Positions 25,996 to 35,577 are shown, counted from the stretch's first letter. The stretch is DNA of 64,000 nucleotides from an uncultured Eubacteriales bacterium (GCA_949294665.1 CASFID010000075.1:62001-126000), one strand, 5' to 3'. Notes: generated from the sequence alone by a model not told the origin. Numbers and translations are program-made.

Positions 25996-26258
25996 TAGAC
26001 AGGGGAATGGAAAGCGATGAAATGTTATATTACTTACTTTCTTTCTTCCGCTGGTTCCGTTCAGAACTGTCCAGTGAATAAGGAGCATGACAGACCGAAT
26101 CCTGTTTTCGTTCTCTCACGCTCCGGGCAGCCGGATATACACCAGACAGTCCGTCAGTGCACACAGGATCCACGGACAGGTGGGATCGGGCAGCCGGGAA
26201 CATTACATATTAAGCGAAGCTAAGGATGGCTTCGGAAAATTACCAGGGAGGTATTAAG
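25996..26258 (+). promoter_or_regulatory. Long flagellin leader with candidate CsrA sites
   Basis: The untranslated region between promoter and flagellin carries several GGA elements of the CsrA type: AAGGA (26080-26084), ACAGGAT (26163-26169), ACGGACAGG (26172-26180), AAGGA (26222-26226) and the ribosome site GGGAGG (26246-26251). CsrA binding over the last two would block translation, as known for hag of Bacillus subtilis, and FliW would relieve it. No convincing gene is present in this stretch. Confidence 0.55.
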
Positions 26259-27077
26259 ATGAGAATCCAACATAATATTTCAGCACTCAATTCTTACCGT
26301 AACTTAACAACTAATAACAGCGCACTGAGCAAGAACCTTGAGAAACTTTCTTCTGGTTATGCAATCAACCGTGCAGGCGATGACGCAGCCGGACTTGCTA
26401 TTTCCGAGAAAATGCGTGCTCAGATCACAGGTCTTGAGACAGCTCAGAAAAATGCGAATGATGCAATCTCACTTGTTCAGACAGCTGAGGGCGCTCTTAC
26501 AGAAGTTCACTCCATGCTGAACCGTATGGTAGAGCTGGCTGTTCAGTCCGCAAACGGAACATACGATGACGATGTTGACCGTGCAAACCTTCAGGCAGAG
26601 GTTGACGCTCTTAACGAAGAAATCGATCGTATCGCAGAATCCACAAACTTCAATGGAATCAAGCTGCTGGATGGTTCTTATTCTGGAACTCTTCAGATCG
26701 GTGATACATCTGATACATTCAACCAGTTAAGCGCAGCGATTTCAGCAACAGATTCTGTTTCTCTTGGAATTGATGGTGTTTCTGTTGCAGACCAGGCAGG
26801 AGCTTCTGCAGCGATTTCATCTATCAGAGCAGCGATCAATACTGTATCTTCTATCCGTGGTGGACTCGGTGCAATCCAGAACCGTCTGGAGCACACGATC
26901 AACAACCTGAGTGTTCAGACAGAGAACATCACCGCAGCAGAGAGCCGCATCCGCGACGTAGATATGGCGAACGAGATGATGGCTTACACGAAGAACAATA
27001 TTCTGGTACAGGCTTCACAGGCAATGCTTGCACAGGCAAATATGGTACCGCAGGGTGTTCTTCAGTTATTACAGTAA
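26259..27077 (+). CDS. hag: Flagellin
   Basis: This 272-aa flagellin is close to the minimal D0-D1 type. The N-terminus ([20 protein letters not shown], then [23 protein letters not shown]) and the C-terminus ([20 protein letters not shown], ending [14 protein letters not shown]) are classic. Only about 60-80 residues separate the two halves, and these are rich in Ser, Thr and Ala, which makes O-glycosylation plausible. GGGAGG stands 7 nt before ATG 26259, which is chosen over an upstream in-frame ATG at 26226. The glycan genes begin directly behind it. Codon use is of the highly expressed kind. Confidence 0.97.
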   Translation: MRIQHNISALNSYRNLTTNNSALSKNLEKLSSGYAINRAGDDAAGLAISEKMRAQITGLETAQKNANDAISLVQTAEGALTEVHSMLNRMVELAVQSANGTYDDDVDRANLQAEVDALNEEIDRIAESTNFNGIKLLDGSYSGTLQIGDTSDTFNQLSAAISATDSVSLGIDGVSVADQAGASAAISSIRAAINTVSSIRGGLGAIQNRLEHTINNLSVQTENITAAESRIRDVDMANEMMAYTKNNILVQASQAMLAQANMVPQGVLQLLQ

Positions 27078-27095
27078 GCGGGAACCTTTCAGACT

Positions 27096-27123
27096 CCCAT
27101 CCCACCGTGGGATGGGGGTTTTT
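27096..27123 (+). terminator. Intrinsic terminator of flagellin
   Basis: CCCATCCCA (27096-27104) and TGGGATGGG (27108-27116) form a perfect 9-bp stem with a 3-nt loop, followed by GG and TTTTT. It is a strong rho-independent terminator right behind the flagellin stop. Confidence 0.92.
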
Positions 27124-27158
27124 CTTATGGGAAATTCCAGAATTTCCCATAAGAAAAA
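27119..27158 (+). other. Perfect 18-bp palindrome overlapping terminator tail
   Basis: The sequence 27119-27136 is the exact reverse complement of 27141-27158 with the loop CCAG. The T run of the flagellin terminator is the 5' arm of this second hairpin, and it ends in AAAAA on the other side. It could act as a reverse-direction terminator or as a structure controlling read-through into the glycosyltransferase genes. Confidence 0.75.
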
Positions 27159-27204
27159 CTACAGGAAAATAGAGCAGACAGGCAAGATTCGGAAGGCGGA
27201 GAAA

Positions 27205-28548
27205 ATGTCAGGACAGAAGAACAATGTGAAGCTGTCGCAATGCATGATTGTAAAAGATGAAGAGAAAAATATACGTCGCGCTCTTTCCTGGGGGAAAGAT
27301 ATCGTGTTCGAGCAGATCGTAGTGGATACGGGAAGCGCGGACCGGACAGTGGAGCTGGCACGGGAAATGGGCGCAAAAGTGTTCCATTTTCAGTGGATCG
27401 ACGATTTTTCATCAGCAAAAAACTTTGCCATTGAGCAGGCGTCGGGGGAGTGGATCGCGTTTCTGGACGCAGATGAATATATGTCAGAGGAAGATGCCAG
27501 GAAGCTGGGGCAGATACTCTGCGAGATCGAGAAACAAGAAAAAGGGCAGGAGAAGCCCCACTTTGTCCGGTGCGCGTGGCATCAGATCGACGAGGACGGA
27601 GCACCTTTTGCCGTATCCGTACAGGACCGGATCTTCCGCAATATCCCGGAGATCCGTTATCACGGACGGATTCACGAGCAGATTGCTCTCCCCGGAGGGG
27701 AAGCCATGATCTGTCAGGATGAACAGAAAAGTCTGTCCATCTGTCATACAGGATATGTTCTGTCTGCTATGAAAGAAAAGAAAAAATGGGAGAGGAATAT
27801 CCGTCTTCTTACGCGTGAAATCAAAGAAGAACCGGATAATGGAAGCGCCTGGTCCTATCTGGGAGATGCGTACAGTGGACTGGGAGAACTGGAAAAGTCT
27901 GTAGAAGCGTATGAAAAAGCTCTTGCAGCATCTTCGGAGGGAAAGATAAGCCGATGGGGGCGCGTGAATGCAGGGAAAAGTCTTTTGAAAATGTATGCAA
28001 ATCATCCTGAACTGGCAGGATCAGATGAGAAAGTAGAACAGACAGCGTCAAAAGCAGGGTACCCTATGACAGATAATCCTGATGTGTATTTCTTCTTTGG
28101 TCTCTACCATATGAAAAAAGGGGACTGTCAGCGGGCATATGACACTATGAGACAGTCATTTCAACTGTTGGATGTATATCGGGGGGATGACGTGATCTAT
28201 CTAAGAGGATCCCTTGAAAAAGCATATATCTGGATGGCGGATCTCTGTCAGAAACTGAAGATTCCGGCGGAGGAACTGCGATATAGCGTCCTTGCCCTGG
28301 GGAAAAATCGGTATCTGGAGAAAATCTTGTGCGGGACACTGCTGCTTCTGAAAAAAGAGGACAAAAACGGAAGTCAGACAGAACAAACATGGAGACTCCT
28401 GACCGGGATCTATCATATGGGATCGCTGAAGGATATCCTTTTTCTTCTGAAAATTATCAGAGTCGTAGATTACCCGTCCCTAGAGGAAAAATTATTGAAT
28501 TTCCTGCCCGAAGAAGTCAGGGACAGGCTTACAGGAAAGCTTTGGTAA
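27205..28548 (+). CDS. Family 2 glycosyltransferase with TPR-like tail (copy 1)
   Basis: This 447-aa protein has an N-terminal GT-A glycosyltransferase domain (about residues 10-220: LSQCMIVKDEEKNIRRALSW, VVDTGSADRTVELA and the metal-binding FLDADEY). A helical region with tetratricopeptide-like repeats follows (WSYLGDAYSGLGELEKSVEA). This type is common next to flagellin genes in Clostridia, where it is thought to put the first sugar on flagellin. The frame is open from 27028, but GGCGGAG and family alignment favour ATG 27205. It is a tandem paralogue of the next gene. Confidence 0.88.
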   Translation: MSGQKNNVKLSQCMIVKDEEKNIRRALSWGKDIVFEQIVVDTGSADRTVELAREMGAKVFHFQWIDDFSSAKNFAIEQASGEWIAFLDADEYMSEEDARKLGQILCEIEKQEKGQEKPHFVRCAWHQIDEDGAPFAVSVQDRIFRNIPEIRYHGRIHEQIALPGGEAMICQDEQKSLSICHTGYVLSAMKEKKKWERNIRLLTREIKEEPDNGSAWSYLGDAYSGLGELEKSVEAYEKALAASSEGKISRWGRVNAGKSLLKMYANHPELAGSDEKVEQTASKAGYPMTDNPDVYFFFGLYHMKKGDCQRAYDTMRQSFQLLDVYRGDDVIYLRGSLEKAYIWMADLCQKLKIPAEELRYSVLALGKNRYLEKILCGTLLLLKKEDKNGSQTEQTWRLLTGIYHMGSLKDILFLLKIIRVVDYPSLEEKLLNFLPEEVRDRLTGKLW

Positions 28549-28593
28549 AGAACTTTTGGACAGGCAGATCAGTCACAGGAGGAAAACACGCGG

Positions 28594-29967
28594 ATGACGA
28601 AGAAAAAAAAGATCAGGTTATCTCAGTGTATGATCGTAAAAAACGAAGAGAAAAATATACGCCGCGCCCTTTCCTGGGGGAAAAGCATCGTATGCGAACA
28701 GATCGTCGTAGATACGGGAAGCACGGACCGGACAGTTGAGATCGCGCAGGAGATGGGAGCAAAGGTCTTTCACTTTGAATGGATCGACGACTTTTCAGCC
28801 GCAAAAAACTATGCGATCGAACAGGCGTCGGGGGAATGGATCGCGTTTCTGGATGCAGACGAGTATTTTACAGAAGCGAGCGTCGGAAAAATTCTGCCAC
28901 TTATCCAGAAAGTGGAAAGAGGCGGATACATCGGCAGTCAGATCGTAGCCATCGCTACCGAATTGATGAGCATCGATGAAAAAGGGCAGCCGGGCGTAAC
29001 CGGACAGCAGATCCGAATCTTCCGGAACAATCCGAAACTCAGATACAAAAACAGGATCCATGAAGAACTGGAGTTTGCCGGTTATGCGACGTATGACGTG
29101 TTTGATGCGCGGAAAGATCTGACGATCTATCACACAGGTTATACAAAGGAAGCGTTTGAACAGACCGGAAAGAGCCAGAGAAATATCCGTATGTTGAAAA
29201 AAGAGCTGGAAGAAAACCCGGAAAATGCGGGGATACTCGTGTATCTGGGGGACTCCTATATGACGGAAAAATCCTATGAAAAGGCAAAAGAATGTTTTCA
29301 GAAAGCTCTTAAATACGGCGCAGAAAAAGAGGATACCCTGCCGAAAGATCTGCAGAGAGCCGCTTCCATGCTGCTGATTCTGTATGCGCGAGATCCGGCG
29401 TCGGATCAGGAAGAAACGGTGCGTGAGATTTATGAAACATATCGGGAGATGCACAGTGATCATCCGGATGCAGACTGTTATTTTGGCGTGTGGCTGTATG
29501 AGAACAGGTTTTACGAAGAAGCGGCGATATATTTAAAGGAGTCTCTGGATAAATTTAAAAGATACAAAGGTAATGTGCAGATATACATGTCAGCAAATCT
29601 GAAGATGGTCTATGCCCAACTCGGAGACTGCTGCCTACGGCAGAAACAATATGAAGATGCGGTACGATATTTTACTATGTCCTTGGGAGTAGACCGTTAC
29701 TATACGGAAGCGCTTGTCATGATCCTGAATCTCTTTAAGCGGGAAAAGGGAGAGTCGGATACAGCAGCAGGGACATGGACGCTTCTGTCCCATCTGTATA
29801 ACCTGTCCTCTCTGAAGGATCAGATGATGATACTAAAGGGAGCAAAGCTGGCATCTTTCCCGGTTCTGGAAGAACGGATATACAACGTGATGCCGGAGGA
29901 ACAGCGCCGTATTGTGAAAGAGGCGCTGGCGAAGAAAGCGGAAGAAAAGAAATCCGCTGATCAATAA
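28594..29967 (+). CDS. Family 2 glycosyltransferase with TPR-like tail (copy 2)
   Basis: This 457-aa paralogue of the preceding gene has an almost identical first 90 residues (LSQCMIVKNEEKNIRRALSW, VVDTGSTDRTVEIAQEMGAK, FLDADEYF) but diverges in the TPR-like part (ILVYLGDSYMTEKSYEKAKE). The conserved start and changing end suggest duplication with a new acceptor or partner. AGGAGGA stands at 28577-28583 before the ATG. A role in flagellin glycosylation is inferred from position and family. Confidence 0.88.
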   Translation: MTKKKKIRLSQCMIVKNEEKNIRRALSWGKSIVCEQIVVDTGSTDRTVEIAQEMGAKVFHFEWIDDFSAAKNYAIEQASGEWIAFLDADEYFTEASVGKILPLIQKVERGGYIGSQIVAIATELMSIDEKGQPGVTGQQIRIFRNNPKLRYKNRIHEELEFAGYATYDVFDARKDLTIYHTGYTKEAFEQTGKSQRNIRMLKKELEENPENAGILVYLGDSYMTEKSYEKAKECFQKALKYGAEKEDTLPKDLQRAASMLLILYARDPASDQEETVREIYETYREMHSDHPDADCYFGVWLYENRFYEEAAIYLKESLDKFKRYKGNVQIYMSANLKMVYAQLGDCCLRQKQYEDAVRYFTMSLGVDRYYTEALVMILNLFKREKGESDTAAGTWTLLSHLYNLSSLKDQMMILKGAKLASFPVLEERIYNVMPEEQRRIVKEALAKKAEEKKSADQ

Positions 29968-29983
29968 ACGGGAGAAATAAAAC

Positions 29984-31609
29984 ATGAGAAAAGCTCAGAA
30001 AACACAGATTGAAGAAACTTTTGCCCTGATGGGGAAAGCGCACGAAGAGATCAGAAGGCAGATAGCGGATGGGAACAGGGAGAATGTCCTGCGGCTTTTG
30101 AACGATTGTCAAGAGGGCGCCATACAGGCGGGAAACCTGATCGAGCAGATCGAAGGGGAGGACGCTCCGTCCATTGGTAAGATCGAGGAATACTGCGAGG
30201 CCTGCTACCGCGTCTATGAGAACGTGTCGGAAGGAAACGAGCAGAATCCGTCAGGGGTATACCGGCTTCTCCAGAAGGCGCTGGCAGCCATGGACAGCAG
30301 CGTGAGACTTACGGTCCCGGTGAGGCTGGAGATCGCCTTCTTCTGCTATAAGGCAAGTATGAGCGACTCTCTGGAGAGCATCTACTTTGCAGCAAAAGAA
30401 GATCCGGCTTGCGATGCGTATTTTATCCCCATTCCTTATTATGACAAGTATCCGAACGGAGCCTTCGGAGAGATGCATTACGAAGCGGAGGGATGCTACC
30501 CGGATACCTACGAGCTGGTGGACTGGGAAAAATATAATGTGGAGCAGAGAAGACCGGATATTATCTATATCATGAATCCCTATGACAATGGAAATATGGT
30601 CACAAGCGTGCATCCGGATTTCTATGCCGAAAGACTGCGAAATCTGACAGACTGCCTGGTATATGTGCCCTATAACATCTCGCTGACGACTCCCGGTCCG
30701 GAAAAGGCCGCTGCTCCGGGCGTGCTGTTCTCGGATCTGATGTTCGTACAGTCTGACTGCATCAGGGACGCTTATATAGAAAACTTCCTGAAGATAAATG
30801 ACTTTGAAGGACTGACGCCAAAGGTGGCGCGGGAGAAAATCATATCCATGGGTTCTCCAAAACTGGACAAGCTGCTCCATTCCGACAAGACAGATCATGC
30901 GCTGCCGGAAGAATGGAGGAAGATTACAGACCCCAGAGGAAAAGAAAAGAAGATCGTACTTTATAATCTCACGCTTCGTAATATGCTGGGTATGACGCTG
31001 AACGGAGTTGACGGATATCTGAGAAAACTGAGAAGTGTGCTGGAGTTTTTTAAGAAACGCCAGGATATCGCGTTATGGCTGCGTCCTCACCCACTTATGC
31101 AGCAGACGTTTGATTCCATGCGTCCCCAGCTTTCCGGTGAGTACAGGAAGCTGATCGCTGATTACAAAGATGAGGGATGGGGGATTTATGATGATACGCC
31201 GGATATGAACCGGGCACTCATATGGGCGGACGCGGTCTATGGAGACGTAGCATCTCTGGGTACTCTGGCCGAGTTTCTGGGAAAACCGGTATTAGTGCGA
31301 TGCATAGAGAATGCCGGAAACGAACCAGAGGAAGCAGGCAGCCAGGAAGCAGTAAGAAACGCTATGGACGCCTTTATCAGCAAAGAGCAGCCCGACAGCT
31401 ACATGATGCCGGAGGCGGAAGGAGTTACAGAGGGAAGCCGGTTCAGCATGGCAGATTTCTTTGGTCATCTGGATGTGATTCTGGAGTACAGGACCGGACA
31501 GATGGAAAAGTTTCGGTCAAGATTCGCTAATTCGGATGGAACATCCGGAAGGAAGATCCATGAATATACAACGTCGCTCCTCAGGAAATCAAGAGGAGAA
31601 CAGGTATGA
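29984..31609 (+). CDS. CDP-glycerol glycerophosphotransferase-like protein
   Basis: This 541-aa protein has a helical N-terminus (about 130 residues) and a C-terminal half like the CDP-glycerol:polyol-phosphate transferases (ISMGSPKLDKLLHSD, IVLYNLTLRNML, WLRPHPLMQQTFDSM, IWADAVYGDVASLGTLAEFL). Such enzymes move a phospho-alcohol from a CDP carrier onto a glycan. In this locus the donor could be a CMP-activated phosphonate or CDP-polyol. The gene ends in an ATGA-type overlap with licD. Confidence 0.7.
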   Translation: MRKAQKTQIEETFALMGKAHEEIRRQIADGNRENVLRLLNDCQEGAIQAGNLIEQIEGEDAPSIGKIEEYCEACYRVYENVSEGNEQNPSGVYRLLQKALAAMDSSVRLTVPVRLEIAFFCYKASMSDSLESIYFAAKEDPACDAYFIPIPYYDKYPNGAFGEMHYEAEGCYPDTYELVDWEKYNVEQRRPDIIYIMNPYDNGNMVTSVHPDFYAERLRNLTDCLVYVPYNISLTTPGPEKAAAPGVLFSDLMFVQSDCIRDAYIENFLKINDFEGLTPKVAREKIISMGSPKLDKLLHSDKTDHALPEEWRKITDPRGKEKKIVLYNLTLRNMLGMTLNGVDGYLRKLRSVLEFFKKRQDIALWLRPHPLMQQTFDSMRPQLSGEYRKLIADYKDEGWGIYDDTPDMNRALIWADAVYGDVASLGTLAEFLGKPVLVRCIENAGNEPEEAGSQEAVRNAMDAFISKEQPDSYMMPEAEGVTEGSRFSMADFFGHLDVILEYRTGQMEKFRSRFANSDGTSGRKIHEYTTSLLRKSRGEQV

Positions 31610-32487
31610 GCAAAGGACTTAAGATGCCGCCGAAGGACTTACGGAAGCTGCAGATGATAGAACTGGAGATGATTCTGGAGGTAGACCGTATCTGCAGAAA
31701 GCATCAGATACGTTACTTTCTCAGCGAAGGAAGTCTGCTGGGAGCAGTACGACACGGGGGATTTATTCCATGGGACGATGATATAGATGTTTTTATGATG
31801 CGTGACGAATATGAGCGTTTCTTAAAAATTTGTAAGACCGATCTGAACAGAAAGAAGTTCTTCATGCAGACGTATGAAACGGATCCTGAATACCGATGGT
31901 TTTACGGTAAGCTTCGGAGAAAAGGGACAGAATTTCTTCGTGCCGGGCAGGAAGCGATCCGGTGTATGTCAGGAGTATCTATTGATATCTTTGTCATGGA
32001 TAATCAGCCTGATCACTATCTTACCTGGCTCTTTTTCACACTTCTAAGGCGTGGCTGTATTAAAACCCTCTGGTCTGTTGTGGGAGCTACGGAAGAAAGA
32101 ATAAAGTGGAAAAGATGCCTTTATCGTTTACTGCGCCATATCAACAAAAGGATTCCTCTTGGAATCATGAATGGTATGCAGAAGATTACGAACCTCCGGC
32201 AGACAAGGGAAGTGTGCTGTATCGGATTTTACAGAAAAAGTCCCTGGAGCCGTAAACGGAAAAAGGGGGAACCGCGGGGATACTGCCGCAGCTGGTTTTC
32301 AGATACGACGGAAATTGAGTTTGAAGGATTCCGGTTTCAGACATGTAAGGAATACAAAAAATATCTGCGCTGGGTATATGGCGACTATATGAAACTTCCG
32401 CCGGAAGAAGAGCGCTTTTCCCATGCACCGCGCAGATATCGACTGAACGTTGAGCCGGATCTGACAGGATCAGGGAGGACAGGATGA
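31606..32487 (+). CDS. LicD-family phosphotransferase
   Basis: This 293-aa LicD-type enzyme transfers a phospho-group from a CDP- or CMP-linked donor to a sugar hydroxyl (phosphocholine in Streptococcus and Haemophilus). The defining motifs are FLSEGSLLGAVRHGGFIPWD followed by DDIDVFM, at about residues 38-63. It is coupled to the PEP mutase gene by an ATGA overlap. This neighbourhood makes a phosphonate donor (CMP-hydroxyethyl- or aminoethylphosphonate) more likely than choline. No choline uptake or kinase gene is seen. Confidence 0.88.
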   Translation: MSKGLKMPPKDLRKLQMIELEMILEVDRICRKHQIRYFLSEGSLLGAVRHGGFIPWDDDIDVFMMRDEYERFLKICKTDLNRKKFFMQTYETDPEYRWFYGKLRRKGTEFLRAGQEAIRCMSGVSIDIFVMDNQPDHYLTWLFFTLLRRGCIKTLWSVVGATEERIKWKRCLYRLLRHINKRIPLGIMNGMQKITNLRQTREVCCIGFYRKSPWSRKRKKGEPRGYCRSWFSDTTEIEFEGFRFQTCKEYKKYLRWVYGDYMKLPPEEERFSHAPRRYRLNVEPDLTGSGRTG

Positions 32488-33761
32488 AAAAAGTATTTTT
32501 AAGTATAGGCGCCGATTTTATTCATGGCGGGCATATCGCGATCATAAAAAGAGCGGCGGAACTTGGAGAACTGACAGTCGGAGTTCTGACAGACGAAGCG
32601 ATCATGTCCTACAGACCATATCCGATCCTTTCTTTTGAGGAACGTACGGAGATCATAAGGAATATCGCAGGGGTTTCCCGTGTGATACCTAAGACCAGTG
32701 TCAGTTATGAAGAGATCATAAAGACAGAGCGCCCGGACATCGTTGTTCACGGAGACGGATGGAAAGGAAAAGTAAGAGAACATCTTGTGGAGCTTCTGGA
32801 TGAGTATGGCGGGGAGCTTGTGGAATTTCCCTATACGAATAAGACAGAATATCAGAGATATGAGCGGCACAGGGAAGCCATCCGTCATATGCCGGATATG
32901 AGACGCGGAATGCTCCGGAGACTTCTGGGAGAGCTCAGACGCCCGGTGCGCGTCATGGAAGCCCACAACGGGCTTACAGGTCTGATCGTCGAGAAAACAA
33001 GAATCGAGGTTGGAGATGAGGTCAGGATGTTTGACGCCATGTGGGTGTCCTCTCTCTGTGATTCTACCTCAAAAGGGAAGCCGGATATTGAGCTTGTGGA
33101 TATGACTTCCAGGATGAATACGATCAATGAGATCATAGAAGTTACGACAAAACCGATCATCCTGGATGCGGATACAGGCGGGCTGCCCGAACATTTTGAA
33201 TACAATGTCAGAACCATTGAAAGACTTGGAGTCTCGGCAGTCATCATCGAAGACAAGATGGGACTGAAAAAGAACTCTCTGTTTGGGAATGAAGTCCAGC
33301 AGCAGCAGGCTCCCATCGAAGATTTCTGTGAAAAGATCAGGGCAGGGAAACGTGCGCAGCAGACAAGAGAGTTTATGATCATAGCAAGGATCGAAAGCCT
33401 GATCCTTGAACAGGGGATGGACGATGCCATGAAAAGAGCGGACGCCTATGTAAAGGCGGGCGCGGACGGGATCATGATCCATTCAAGGAGCAGGACGCCC
33501 GATGAGGTGACAGAATTCTGCGGCAGATTCCGAGAGCTATATCCGGATATCCCCATTATAGTTGTTCCTACTACATATCATACGATCCGCGAGCCAGAGC
33601 TCTATCAGGCGGGGGCCAATATAGTGATCTATGCAAACCATCTGATACGGAGCGCGTTTCCGGCTATGAAAGAGACAGCCGAACTGATCCTTACGACACA
33701 GAGAGGAAAGGAAGCGGATGAGAAGTGTATGCCGATCAAAGAGATCTTAACTTTGATCTGA
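32484..33761 (+). CDS. pepM: Cytidylyltransferase-like/PEP mutase fusion
   Basis: This 425-aa two-domain protein has a cytidylyltransferase-like fold at residues 1 to about 135, with the HxGH motif at His14-His17 (HGGH). Residues from about 145 form phosphoenolpyruvate phosphomutase, which turns PEP into phosphonopyruvate, the entry step of nearly all phosphonates. The mutase-specific motif EDKMGLKKNSL starts at Glu256, and DADTGG lies at 228-233. The EDK..K.NS signature separates true mutases from isocitrate-lyase-like relatives. The matching decarboxylase is at 47185. It overlaps licD by 4 nt. Confidence 0.93.
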   Translation: MKKVFLSIGADFIHGGHIAIIKRAAELGELTVGVLTDEAIMSYRPYPILSFEERTEIIRNIAGVSRVIPKTSVSYEEIIKTERPDIVVHGDGWKGKVREHLVELLDEYGGELVEFPYTNKTEYQRYERHREAIRHMPDMRRGMLRRLLGELRRPVRVMEAHNGLTGLIVEKTRIEVGDEVRMFDAMWVSSLCDSTSKGKPDIELVDMTSRMNTINEIIEVTTKPIILDADTGGLPEHFEYNVRTIERLGVSAVIIEDKMGLKKNSLFGNEVQQQQAPIEDFCEKIRAGKRAQQTREFMIIARIESLILEQGMDDAMKRADAYVKAGADGIMIHSRSRTPDEVTEFCGRFRELYPDIPIIVVPTTYHTIREPELYQAGANIVIYANHLIRSAFPAMKETAELILTTQRGKEADEKCMPIKEILTLI

Positions 33762-33807
33762 GATGCAAAAGTGAACGGACATGCAGAAAGCGGTGAAGGG
33801 CTCAGGT

Positions 33808-34512
33808 ATGAAAGCACTGATTTTAAATTCCGGCATGGGGAGCAGGATGGGAAGTCTGACGGAAGACGCGCCCAAGTGTATGACGGAGATATCGGCCGGG
33901 GAGACCATTCTGAAAAGACAGCTTCTCCTTCTTACAGAAAGCGGGATCAGAGATGTAGTTATCACTACGGGGCGGCATAAGGATAAACTGACGGAATACT
34001 GCCGTTCTCTGGATCTTCCTGTCGATTATACGTTCGTCCATAATCCGGAATATAAAGATACAAATTATATCTATTCGATCTATCTGGCAAAGGATATGCT
34101 CAGGAATACAGACATTCTCCTGATGCATGGTGACCTGGTCTTTGATTTCAACGTCCTGTCAGGTATTATCCGGCAGGCACAGAGCAGTGTAGTCGTCAGT
34201 TCAGTCAGACCACTGCCGGAAAAAGATTTTAAAGCAGTTATAAAAGACGGGTACGTTCAGAAGATCGGTGTTGAATTTTTTGAAAACGCAGTGGCCGCCC
34301 AGGCGCTTTATCATCTTTATGCCAGAGACTGGGAGATCTGGCTGGAACGGATCGAAGCATACTGCCAGGACGGAAAGCGCAGCGTATATGCAGAAAACGC
34401 GTTAAACGAGGTGACGGCTGTGTGCCGCATCCGTCCGTTTGATGTAAAAGATGCGCTGTGCGATGAGATTGATACACCAGAAGACTTGAGGAAAATACAG
34501 GAAAGAGTTTAA
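33808..34512 (+). CDS. LicC/PntC-like cytidylyltransferase
   Basis: This 234-aa small nucleotidyltransferase has the N-terminal motif LNSGMGSRMGSLTEDAPKCM and the metal site LLMHGDLVFDF. It resembles the CTP:phosphocholine enzyme LicC and the cytidylyltransferase half of PntC, which activates aminoethylphosphonate in Treponema. Position after PEP mutase and near LicD supports CMP-phosphonate synthesis. GAAGGG serves ATG 33808; another ATG lies in frame at 33781. The real substrate (hydroxyethyl- or aminoethylphosphonate, or choline phosphate) is not decidable here. Confidence 0.78.
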   Translation: MKALILNSGMGSRMGSLTEDAPKCMTEISAGETILKRQLLLLTESGIRDVVITTGRHKDKLTEYCRSLDLPVDYTFVHNPEYKDTNYIYSIYLAKDMLRNTDILLMHGDLVFDFNVLSGIIRQAQSSVVVSSVRPLPEKDFKAVIKDGYVQKIGVEFFENAVAAQALYHLYARDWEIWLERIEAYCQDGKRSVYAENALNEVTAVCRIRPFDVKDALCDEIDTPEDLRKIQERV

Positions 34513-34527
34513 AGGAGACTGCTTAAG

Positions 34528-35577
34528 ATGGGATATTATGAAAAACTTATTAAACTTGATAAGGTTTATGAGGCGTTAAAAGACGATGAGTCAAAAGAAT
34601 TATTTCGCTTAAGAGTAGACTATATGATTACCCGGGACGCCGACGCCTTTCACCGGGGCAAAGATTTACTGTACAATGACTGGCGCTGCGATGAATTGGA
34701 AGAATTTATTCAGGATAAGAAGTTCAAAGGTTTTGTAATATGCGGACAGGGATATGACAGAGATACGTGTCGTTTACTGAAAATACTCGGGTATGAAGTC
34801 CTTTATCATTGCGATGTGCTCGGAAGGGAGAATGTGTCGGAAGATATACCCGCAGTCGGCGTTCAGGAACTGACGGAAGATTTCCATGGGTATATCTTTG
34901 TAATGGCTGAAAAGTTTGAAAGAGAAAAAGTTTACAGTACATTATTATCCGCAGGAATTTCTAAAGAATGTATTTTATTACCCCGCTGTAAGCGTTTGAT
35001 GGGAACAAGGGGAAAACAGTACTTTGACGTGTTTAGTCCCGTAGAAAACGAGATATTCGTCGATGCCGGAGCCTATGATGGAAGCACGACGCTCCAATTT
35101 GCAAAATGGACGAATAATCAATATAAAAAGGCTTATGTGCTGGAGCCGTTGAGCGACATGCGCAGTGCTATAGAGCAAAAAATAAAAGATGCTGATCTTC
35201 AGAATATATCCGTGCTGGAAAAAGCGGCCTGGAATAAAGAAGAAATTTTATATTTTAAAGAAAACGACAGTGGTTCTAAGATATCAAAAGACGGAGCGTT
35301 CGCCATAAACAGTGCGGATATTGACAGTATTACAGGAGACGAGGCCGTCACATTTATCAAAATGGATATCGAAGGCAGTGAATTAAAGGCGCTTGAAGGA
35401 GCGAAAGAGACAATTCTCAGAAATACCCCCAGGCTCGCCATATGTATTTACCATAAGCCGGAGGATATACTTGAAATACCGCTCTACTTATTGGAGTTGA
35501 TTCCGGAATATAAATTCTACATCAGACATTATTGTTCTAACATGTTTGAGACAGTGCTGTATGCGGTACGGCGATAA
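34528..35577 (+). CDS. FkbM-family methyltransferase
   Basis: This 349-aa protein's second half is an FkbM methyltransferase (SAM-binding FVDAGAYDGSTTLQFA, later FIKMDIEGSELKALEGAKET). The first half has an alpha/beta, Rossmann-like look (KGFVICGQGYDRDTCRLLKI) as in many polysaccharide FkbM proteins. It likely O-methylates a sugar of the glycan, or the phosphonate alcohol. Methylated phosphonates are known, but nothing here proves this target. Confidence 0.85.
   Translation: MGYYEKLIKLDKVYEALKDDESKELFRLRVDYMITRDADAFHRGKDLLYNDWRCDELEEFIQDKKFKGFVICGQGYDRDTCRLLKILGYEVLYHCDVLGRENVSEDIPAVGVQELTEDFHGYIFVMAEKFEREKVYSTLLSAGISKECILLPRCKRLMGTRGKQYFDVFSPVENEIFVDAGAYDGSTTLQFAKWTNNQYKKAYVLEPLSDMRSAIEQKIKDADLQNISVLEKAAWNKEEILYFKENDSGSKISKDGAFAINSADIDSITGDEAVTFIKMDIEGSELKALEGAKETILRNTPRLAICIYHKPEDILEIPLYLLELIPEYKFYIRHYCSNMFETVLYAVRR

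Noticed and set aside
26017-26223. 68-codon frame in the flagellin leader
   Set aside because: No ribosome site and no recognisable protein. The position inside the mapped leader with CsrA-type sites suggests an untranslated region, though a leader peptide is not excluded.
31606-33761. Choline phosphate decoration (lic pathway) as the role of LicD and the cytidylyltransferase
   Set aside because: No choline transporter or kinase is nearby, and the PEP mutase overlaps licD, so a phosphonate donor fits better. The choline option cannot be excluded by sequence alone.
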